This document shows positions 1 to 5,022 of a stretch of DNA of 6,210 bases, one piece after another. The position numbers and the translations under genes are program-made. The notes beneath the pieces are model-generated. The model was not told where the DNA came from. It did no database searches and worked only from the letters and a program-made list of their open reading frames with translations. Numbering within the stretch: the first letter of the stretch is position 1; each line of letters opens with the position of its first letter. Origin of the DNA: an uncultured Porphyromonadaceae bacterium (lineage in GTDB: Bacteria > Bacteroidota > Bacteroidia > Bacteroidales > Muribaculaceae); the NCBI GenBank assembly GCA_947174225.1, contig CAMWIF010000170.1:1-6210 (forward strand). The letters are read 5' to 3'.

Positions 1-116
1 TCTTCCGCAACACAATATAAGGACAAAAGGGACCGGAACCTAAAGCAACACCATAACGTTTTAATGTCAGATAATGTAAACAAAGAATAACTCATAATTA
101 TAAATATAAACAAATT

Positions 117-536
117 ATGGATATAAACTATCAGAACGAAGCTCTCAACGCTGCAAAAGCAAGTCTCGCCGACGCAAAGGTAGCGGCACAGGACGAAATG
201 GAAAATCTCAAACAGCAATCTGCTGAAACCCAAGCTCAGGTGGAGCAGGATGCAGACGATTTCAAAGCTCAGGCTGCTGAGAAGTTAGCTGCACTAAAAG
301 ATCAGGCTGCCGACAAAGCGGCTCAGCTCAAAGATCAGGCTGCTGATAAGGCTGCCCAGCTTAAAGAACAAGCTATGGATAAGGCAGCAGCACTTAAGGT
401 ACAGGCTGCCGATGCCACAGAGGCAGCCAAAGAGAAGGCATCAGGTCTGTTTGATCAACTCAAAGCCAAAACTGCCGACCTCCTACACGACGGTGCAGAT
501 AAACTATCCGATTGGGCTGATAAACTTGGAAATTAA
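117..536 (+). CDS. Small alanine/lysine-rich helical 11-mer repeat protein (LEA-like / apolipoprotein-like), function unknown
   Basis: This is a complete 139-residue ORF with an ATG start. The upstream sequence is A/T-rich with no Shine-Dalgarno, as is common in Bacteroidales. The protein has no signal peptide, no membrane segment and no Arg, Cys or Pro. It is dominated by Ala, Lys, Asp, Gln and Leu and should be almost entirely helical and cytoplasmic. Residues 1-52 form a charged, Gln-rich helix. Residues 53-107 form five consecutive 11-residue units of the pattern AADKAAQLKDQ, and looser copies run to about residue 129. The C-terminus is GADKLSDWADKLGN, with the only Trp. Eleven-residue amphipathic repeats are known from group 3 LEA proteins, apolipoproteins and synucleins, where they bind membranes or protect against desiccation. 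A stress or membrane-surface role is inference only. I do not recognise a named family. It is convergent with the next gene and unrelated to fucose use. Confidence 0.8.
   Translation: MDINYQNEALNAAKASLADAKVAAQDEMENLKQQSAETQAQVEQDADDFKAQAAEKLAALKDQAADKAAQLKDQAADKAAQLKEQAMDKAAALKVQAADATEAAKEKASGLFDQLKAKTADLLHDGADKLSDWADKLGN
273..437 (+). repeat. Five tandem 33-base units encoding 11-residue helical repeats
   Basis: Residues 53-63, 64-74, 75-85, 86-96 and 97-107 of the protein starting at 117 are in-frame copies of one 11-residue unit. Units two and three differ by only one residue (Asp versus Glu), yet their DNA differs at 8 of 33 positions and 7 of those changes are silent. The repeats are therefore not a recent duplication. 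The repeated amino-acid pattern seems to be held by selection while third codon positions have drifted. Confidence 0.85.
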
Positions 537-573
537 TCCCCTTATCCACTAAGGGATCTGCTTATAGAAATCA

Positions 574-618
574 GGTGGGGTCTCACATCGAAGTTGGTTT
601 CGATGTGAGACCTCCACC
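574..618. terminator. Strong hairpin between convergent genes, probable bidirectional transcription end
   Basis: The arms 574-592 and 599-618 pair over 19 bp (GGTCTCACATCGAA against TTCGATGTGAGACC, then five more pairs after one bulged T at 613). The loop is the six bases 593-598. It lies 37 bases past the stop of the 11-mer repeat gene and 45 bases past the stop of the opposing glycosyltransferase-like gene, the expected place for a shared terminator. Neither side carries a good U-tract (TATTATTATG on the plus side), so intrinsic termination is likely but not certain. A weaker 6-bp hairpin (539-555, CCCTTA/TAAGGG) lies just before it. Confidence 0.55.
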
Positions 619-663
619 TATTATTATGTCGTATTGTCAATTCATGAACAAAGCTCCGACAAA

Positions 664-1260
664 CTACTTATTCTGTTGGTTGAAAACCTCAATTGCCTTA
701 TGGTAGACTTTCATAATCTGGTCAGAGACATTCTCTACCATATCGACAAGCTCTACCTTGGCAGGATCAATGTCAAATCTCTCGTTCAACTGCATCTTTG
801 TATCTTCGCTGAAAGCAATCACCCTTGTGGCTGCCTTCACTGCCGCTCCGACACGGTGAAGAGCCAATGTACGACGCCACCACGACATATTGTTGGAGGG
901 CATCTCAAAGTCCGGCTCATGGATTGTCACCACACTCGGGACATGGGCTGAAGCAATGTTCAAAGGAAGCACACCATGCAATCCGTGATAGATGTCCACC
1001 TTGTCAGGCTGGAGACAATTCGTAATGCCGAATGCACGCCACAAAGAACCCTGGAAGCCGGAAGCAGCAGGCAAACGATACTCCACATTATGAAGCTCGT
1101 CAATAAGATCCAGACGTGTTTTCTTTGTCAACTTTGGGGTATATACATATATTTTGTGCTCAGGGTAATCCGTAGCAAGAGCTTCGACCACAAAACGGAA
1201 ATACCGTTCATTAGCTGTTGAGCCGTTAGTGGCAAACATTCCGTCAAATCCTATGTTCAT
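664..1260 (-). CDS. Glycosyltransferase family 4-like protein, N-terminal GT-B domain only
   Basis: This is a 198-residue protein. I chose the ATG at 1260 (MNIGFDG) because the reading frame opens only 12 bases earlier, at a TTG, and family members typically start with M-K-I-G-F-D. The sequence matches the acceptor-side Rossmann domain of GT-B mannosyltransferase-like enzymes. It has the first strand and loop at 1-15, a helix FRFVVEALA at 21-29, a strand HKIYVYTPK at 35-43, the segment DIYHGLHGVLPLN at 89-101, VVTIHEPDF at 110-118, and ATRVIAFSEDTK at 144-155. Family members are usually about 350-380 residues, with a second Rossmann domain carrying the nucleotide-sugar site and the E-x7-E region. 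That half is absent here. After DPAKVELV (165-172) the chain passes to ENVSDQIMKVYHKAIEV, which resembles the family's final helix. No leftover C-terminal domain is visible downstream (537-663). Glycosyl transfer on its own is doubtful; it may be a partner subunit, a repurposed domain or an internally deleted relic. Confidence 0.75.
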   Translation of the reverse strand: MNIGFDGMFATNGSTANERYFRFVVEALATDYPEHKIYVYTPKLTKKTRLDLIDELHNVEYRLPAASGFQGSLWRAFGITNCLQPDKVDIYHGLHGVLPLNIASAHVPSVVTIHEPDFEMPSNNMSWWRRTLALHRVGAAVKAATRVIAFSEDTKMQLNERFDIDPAKVELVDMVENVSDQIMKVYHKAIEVFNQQNK

Positions 1261-1361
1261 AATGCAATTCAATTTAAGTTCCTACGGCATTCCGACAAAT
1301 CTTGATCCGCCTACATACACTTTGAGAAAGAAGATTAGATTGTTGTTACTGCTTAGTTTTG

Positions 1362-1393
1362 CAAAATTAACTAAAATTTATGAATTATACAAA
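1362..1393 (-). promoter_or_regulatory. Bacteroidetes-type promoter for the glycosyltransferase-like gene
   Basis: Read on the minus strand, TTTG (1393-1390) is followed after 20 bases by TAATTTTG (1369-1362). This fits the Bacteroidetes primary sigma factor consensus TTTG-N19~20-TAnnTTTG exactly. Transcription would start near 1354 and leave a leader of about 94 bases before the ATG at 1260. The site lies just downstream of the fuc operon terminator, so the gene at 664-1260 looks like a separate transcription unit. Confidence 0.7.
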
Positions 1394-1403
1394 CAATCAT
1401 TAT

Positions 1404-1442
1404 AAAAAATTAGTCCGACACAGAGTATCGGACTAATTTTTT
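1404..1442 (-). terminator. Intrinsic terminator of the fucose operon
   Basis: The arms 1404-1418 and 1428-1442 pair perfectly over 15 bp (core TTAGTCCGA/TCGGACTAA) around a nine-base loop. Read on the minus strand, the GC-containing stem ends in a run of six T (1409-1404), followed by ATAATG. It lies 23 bases after the fucP stop codon and just upstream of the next gene's promoter. Since the ends are A-runs and T-runs, it could also act on the plus strand, but no plus-strand gene reads into it. Confidence 0.85.
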
Positions 1443-1465
1443 AAGTTTTTCTTCCCCTTAACGGC

Positions 1466-2776
1466 TTATTTAAGCCGAGAGGTGCGCTGACCGTAAATTC
1501 CTACTACAACAAAGCAGATAAGCGGCAGGATAAAGGAGAGATTGACAGCAGGGAAGCCTGCCACTTGCCCGAGATCTATTATCGTTGCCTGAAGTGGCGG
1601 AAGCACCGACCCTCCGAGGATAGCCATAATCAGACCGGCAGCACCAAACTTAGCATCATCTCCCATACCGTTGAGGGCAATACCATAGATGGTCGGGAAC
1701 ATAAGCGACATACAAGCCGACACAGCCACAAGGCAATACATGCCAACTATGTCTTGGAAGCATATTACACCCACAGTGAATACAGCTGCTCCGATAGCGA
1801 GCGCCCTGAGAAGCACACCCGGATTGAGGTAACGGAGAAGGAACGTACAGATAAATCGGCTCACACAGAAGAAAGCCATAGCAATGATATTATATTTCTG
1901 AGACAACACCTCAGCTTCCTGCTCCGACATTCCACCTGCCATAAAGACACGGGTACCGTATTGTATAATGAATGTCCAGCACATGATTTGGGCACCTACA
2001 TAGAAGAACTGTGCCACGACACCCTCCCTATATTTCGGGATACGGAAAATACGACGTAAGATGGCAAAAAAATCCACCTTATTGTCTTTGTCATTGTTGC
2101 CCGGCATCTTCGTAAACTTAATGACCAAAAACATCACAGCTATGACTGTTCCGATCACAAGATAAGGAGCTATGAGCACTGAGAGGTCATAGTCGCGCAC
2201 GGCTGCAAACTCCTCTTCATTGAGAAGCGCACGCCCTGCCGTATCAAGGGGATGAAGACGGTTCTGAATAAAATTCATCGCCACGTACATACCCAATAAT
2301 GAACCTACAGGATTAAACGCCTGAGCGAGATTAAGACGACGTGTCGCGCTATCCTCCGGACCCATTGAAAGGATATATGGGTTACAACTTGTCTCCAAGA
2401 AAGAGAGACCGCAAGTGAGAATGAAGTAGGCAATAAGGAAAGGATAATAATTACCTGTGAGTTTTGCCGGGAAAAACAAGAAGGCTCCGACGGCATATAA
2501 GCCCAATCCCATAAGCACACCTGCCTTATAGGAATACTTCTTAATAAAAATAGCTGCCGGGAAAGCCATGGCGAAATAACCGCCGTAGAACGCCACCTGC
2601 ACAAGCGCACCCTCTGTGACACTCATACGGAAAATCTTGGAAAATGCCTTCACCATCGGGTTGGTGATGTCGTTGGCAAAGCCCCACAACGCAAAGCAGC
2701 AAGTGATCAGCACGAATGGGATGATTGCCGCAGCCGTGCCGTTACCTATAAGAGGTTTTTTACCTGAGTTTGTCAT
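1466..2776 (-). CDS. fucP: L-fucose:H+ symporter FucP (major facilitator superfamily)
   Basis: This 436-residue inner-membrane transporter is close in length to E. coli FucP (438). I chose the ATG at 2776 (MTNSGKKPL); the frame could be read from a TTG at 2836, but that would add 20 residues and overlap fucK. The protein has about 12 hydrophobic segments in two halves joined by a charged loop near 222-250. Family hallmarks are FALWGFAND at 28-36, AFYGGYF at 62-68, SYKAGV at 82-87, FLETSCNPY at 126-134 with Glu128, RLNLAQAFN at 147-155, VAQFFYVGAQIMCW at 254-267, and the block FPTIYGIALNGMG (360-372) through LGGSVLPP (387-394). From memory, Glu128 aligns with the functionally important Glu135 of E. 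coli, while the position of E. coli Asp46 is Asn39 here, with an acid at Asp36 instead. It is the last gene of the fuc operon, 56 bases after fucK, which supports L-fucose as substrate over other MFS sugars. Confidence 0.93.
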   Translation of the reverse strand: MTNSGKKPLIGNGTAAAIIPFVLITCCFALWGFANDITNPMVKAFSKIFRMSVTEGALVQVAFYGGYFAMAFPAAIFIKKYSYKAGVLMGLGLYAVGAFLFFPAKLTGNYYPFLIAYFILTCGLSFLETSCNPYILSMGPEDSATRRLNLAQAFNPVGSLLGMYVAMNFIQNRLHPLDTAGRALLNEEEFAAVRDYDLSVLIAPYLVIGTVIAVMFLVIKFTKMPGNNDKDNKVDFFAILRRIFRIPKYREGVVAQFFYVGAQIMCWTFIIQYGTRVFMAGGMSEQEAEVLSQKYNIIAMAFFCVSRFICTFLLRYLNPGVLLRALAIGAAVFTVGVICFQDIVGMYCLVAVSACMSLMFPTIYGIALNGMGDDAKFGAAGLIMAILGGSVLPPLQATIIDLGQVAGFPAVNLSFILPLICFVVVGIYGQRTSRLK

Positions 2777-2832
2777 GACTGTAAAAGTTTCAGTTAAAAA
2801 GTTACTATAGTTTGTTATCAGAAGATTCAAGA

Positions 2833-4188
2833 TCAACTTTTTTCAGCCTGTGCCTGAATAAGTATATTACCTATGGCTGTGGCTTCTACAGGACCCGGAA
2901 TAACTTTAATCCCTGTGGCCTCTTCTGTATAACGGTTTAAAAGTGTATTCTTGCACCCTCCGCCTATAATATGTAGATTTTTTATCGGTTTTCCACGCAA
3001 AATGCCCAATTGGTGTATCCCCTTTCTGTAACGCTCGGCAAGAGAACGCAACACACATCTCACCACATCACCCTGAGAGACGGGAGCAACGTAGCTATGG
3101 TCGAGCAGGTAGAATATAATCTTCTCCTCCATACCGCCAGAAGTCACAAACATCGGATCATCCACATCTATTATCCCGTCGAATTCCGATTTTTCCGCTT
3201 CGCCAAGCAGATAAGGATAGTCTACCCTAAGTCCACGGCTCTCCCATTCCTTCATAAGATTCTGAAGAAGCCAAAGCCCGGTGATATTCTGGAGCAGTTT
3301 AATCTTACCCCCTACAGCTCCCTCGTTGGAGAAACCAGCAAGACGCACCGGTTCGGTAAGGATAGGCTCATCGGTCACTATCCCGAGCAGCGACCAAGTA
3401 CCACTGCTGAGAAAAGCACTGTCACACTCCTCCCCATCGCGGAAAGGAACGGCATAGGCGGCACAAGCCGTGTCATGGCTACCCACAGATATCACCTTTA
3501 CAGTCTTCGGCAGACCTGTGGCGTCAGCTATATAAGGAAGAAGACTTCCCCTGACAGTGCCAGGCATCACAATCTCACTGAAAATATCCTGTGGCAACCG
3601 TAAGGAGTTTATCAAATTAAAATTCCAATCCTTGCTACGGGCATCAATCAGCTCCGAGGTGGTAGCTATACAATAATCCGTAAGTGCCACACCCGTGAGA
3701 TAGTAGATGAATAGATCCGACATAAAAAGAAGTCGGTCAGCAGCGGCTAAGATAGATGAATTTTCATCCCTCCTCACCACAAGCTGATAGATAGTATTGA
3801 TAGGGAGTATCTGAATACCCGCCTCCGCGTAATGCGCTTTTATCTCTTCATCTGTGAAGGTTCTCTCAGGTAGTCCTACATTGGCATCGTCACGGTAACA
3901 GCGGGGATTCTCAAGAAGATTGCCGGCAGCGTCAATCAGTCCGTAATCCACACCCCAAGAATCTATGCCTACACTCACTATATCGCTGAATCGTGAGGCT
4001 GACATCTTAAGCCCTTTCAACATCTCATCAAACAACATCGGGAAATCCCAATACAGGTGGTTGCCTATTCTGACCTGACGGTTGGCAAATCTATAAACCT
4101 CCTCAATCTCAACTTTACCCTCTTTTACCCAACCGGCAATAACCCTGCCGCTGCCACCACCGAAATCAACAGCAATATATGTACTCAT
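2833..4188 (-). CDS. fucK: L-fuculokinase, rhamnulokinase-like (FGGY family)
   Basis: The cytoplasmic sugar kinase transfers phosphate from ATP to L-fuculose. It has 451 residues. I chose the ATG at 4188 (MSTYIAVDFGGGSGR) because it opens directly on the phosphate-1 motif. An upstream in-frame ATG at 4278 would add 30 residues encoded by the intergenic hairpin region and is unlikely. Motifs in order: VDFGGGSGRV at 7-16, GIDSWGVDYGLID at 74-86, SVGSHDTACA at 234-243 with the predicted catalytic base Asp239, SSGTWSLLGI at 261-270, LQNITGLWLLQ at 299-309, and the adenosine-site loop IIGGGCKN at 407-414 followed by IPGPVEATAIGN (430-441). The sequence is closer to rhamnulokinase (RhaB) than to proteobacterial FucK, as is the case for the Bacteroides fucose operon. 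Its place between fucA and fucP decides for L-fuculose, although some activity on L-rhamnulose cannot be excluded. The last codon lies 56 bases before fucP. Confidence 0.9.
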   Translation of the reverse strand: MSTYIAVDFGGGSGRVIAGWVKEGKVEIEEVYRFANRQVRIGNHLYWDFPMLFDEMLKGLKMSASRFSDIVSVGIDSWGVDYGLIDAAGNLLENPRCYRDDANVGLPERTFTDEEIKAHYAEAGIQILPINTIYQLVVRRDENSSILAAADRLLFMSDLFIYYLTGVALTDYCIATTSELIDARSKDWNFNLINSLRLPQDIFSEIVMPGTVRGSLLPYIADATGLPKTVKVISVGSHDTACAAYAVPFRDGEECDSAFLSSGTWSLLGIVTDEPILTEPVRLAGFSNEGAVGGKIKLLQNITGLWLLQNLMKEWESRGLRVDYPYLLGEAEKSEFDGIIDVDDPMFVTSGGMEEKIIFYLLDHSYVAPVSQGDVVRCVLRSLAERYRKGIHQLGILRGKPIKNLHIIGGGCKNTLLNRYTEEATGIKVIPGPVEATAIGNILIQAQAEKS

Positions 4189-4201
4189 ATCTTCTGCTCT
4201 T

Positions 4202-4219
4202 TTTTGAAAATTTTCAAAA
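4202..4219. repeat. 18-base perfect palindrome upstream of fucK
   Basis: TTTTGAAAATTTTCAAAA reads the same on both strands. It lies 13 bases upstream of the fucK ATG in the unusually long fucA-fucK gap. It could be a protein-binding site or, as RNA, a weak A/U hairpin over the translation start. It could also be a chance product of A/T-rich sequence. I found no matching promoter boxes beside it. Confidence 0.35.
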
Positions 4220-4247
4220 TCCCTTTTTTCTCGAAAATGAAAAATAA

Positions 4248-4294
4248 ATGAGGATGTGTCAAAATCTAAAATCGGCATTTTGGCACACCCTCAT
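4248..4294 (-). terminator. Terminator-like hairpin inside the operon, between fucA and fucK
   Basis: The arms 4248-4265 and 4277-4294 pair over 18 positions with one A-C mismatch (4254/4288) and one G-T pair, around an 11-base loop (4266-4276). On the transcribed strand it reads GAGGGTGTGCCAAAAT, then the loop, then ATTTTGACACATCCTC, followed by the U-rich ATTTATTTTTCATTTTC. That is the form of a rho-independent terminator. It begins about 40 bases after the fucA stop and ends about 60 bases before the fucK start. It could reduce expression of fucK and fucP relative to fucI and fucA, or stabilise the 3' end of a fucIA message. Hairpins with GGGTGTG...CACACCC-like arms seem, from memory, to be dispersed in Bacteroidales genomes; that is not checked here. 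Confidence 0.6.
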
Positions 4295-4335
4295 CATTAA
4301 ACTCTTCTTATTCTATCAATTATGTTTTAAGGTCA

Positions 4336-4968
4336 TCACTTATGTTTGGCCAGGAAGTAGGTTTCCAAGTCATCGATTTCCTCAGAAGTAAGAGGATCGG
4401 AATCCCCTTTTGTCATTAGAGCAAGTCGACATCCCATCTCAAAGAACATAGCCCTCTGGAAAGCGTCGTCAAAATCCTTTCCACACACCACCTGTCCGTG
4501 CTTACGCAGGAAGCAGGCATTATGGTCAGCAAGCGCATCAATCACCTTTTCTGCAAGCTCCGGCGAACCGGGACGAACAAAGGGAATGACAGGTATCTCG
4601 GCACCCACATAGAGAGATACCTCTGCCGTCATATTGATGTCCGGGATAGTCTTCATACACGCCAATGCCGTGGCATAGGGCGACTGGAAATGAAGCACAA
4701 CATTGCAGTCGGGACGCTCGCGCAGAACGCCAAAATGAAATACACTCTCCATCGAAGGCCTTACACCGTTGATTACCCTCCCGTCTGAGAGATTACAGAT
4801 CGCCACCTGATCCTTACGCAGATTCGGCACCCAGGAGCCTGTAGCCGATAGAAGTACCTCCTCACCTATGCGCCACGACAGATTGCCACTGCTGCATATG
4901 GTCAGTCCGGCATCGCCGACACGGTGAGCCTCCGAGATAAAGCGTTCTATATCTTTTTCCGTTATCAT
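4336..4968 (-). CDS. fucA: L-fuculose-1-phosphate aldolase (class II aldolase/adducin family)
   Basis: This enzyme cleaves L-fuculose-1-phosphate to dihydroxyacetone phosphate and L-lactaldehyde. It has 210 residues, close to the 215 of E. coli FucA, and the ATG at 4968 gives a typical start (MITEKDIERFI). The family plan is visible: GLTICSSGNLSWR at 21-33 (phosphate-binding loop), SATGSWVPNL at 41-50, RPSMESVFHFG at 70-80 with the catalytic Glu74, VVLHFQSPYATAL at 90-102 with zinc ligand His93, and RKHGQVVCG at 155-163 with zinc ligand His157. E. coli FucA has H-N-H at the central metal site; here it is H-F-Q (His93, Gln95), so one of the three histidine ligands is replaced by Gln. The gene follows fucI by 54 bases and precedes fucK by 147 bases. 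Context makes FucA much more likely than another class II aldolase such as ribulose-5-phosphate epimerase or rhamnulose-1-phosphate aldolase. Confidence 0.9.
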   Translation of the reverse strand: MITEKDIERFISEAHRVGDAGLTICSSGNLSWRIGEEVLLSATGSWVPNLRKDQVAICNLSDGRVINGVRPSMESVFHFGVLRERPDCNVVLHFQSPYATALACMKTIPDINMTAEVSLYVGAEIPVIPFVRPGSPELAEKVIDALADHNACFLRKHGQVVCGKDFDDAFQRAMFFEMGCRLALMTKGDSDPLTSEEIDDLETYFLAKHK

Positions 4969-5022
4969 ATTACTTCTATTTTAGTAGATTAGCTGAAAAA
5001 GAGTTTCTGACTTGCTTGGAAA

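Noticed and set aside
1..98. Minus-strand frames open to the left edge, for example from an ATG at 95 or a frame containing RYGVALGSGPFCPYIVLRK.
   Set aside because: They are only about 30 codons, with no recognisable domain, no promoter match and a composition that could be chance. Too little sequence to call a gene.
1354..1361. A plus-strand TAGTTTTG box overlapping the minus-strand promoter.
   Set aside because: It fits TAnnTTTG, but the nearest TTTG upstream (1321-1324) is 29 bases away, too far for a promoter. No plus-strand gene follows, only the terminator and fucP antisense.
2777..2836. A TTG start for FucP at 2836, overlapping the fucK stop.
   Set aside because: The added 20 residues are not typical of the family, and a normal ATG at 2776 gives a protein of the usual FucP length.
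3010..3603. Long plus-strand open frame of 197 codons opposite fucK.
   Set aside because: It lies fully antisense to a well-conserved kinase and shows no domain; it is a shadow of the coding strand's codon structure. The same holds for open frames at 1565-2059 and 634-951.
4189..4278. A 30-residue N-terminal extension of FucK from an ATG at 4278.
   Set aside because: It would be translated from the hairpin and the A/T palindrome, and the kinase family starts right at the VDFGGGSGR motif. The ATG at 4188 fits the family.
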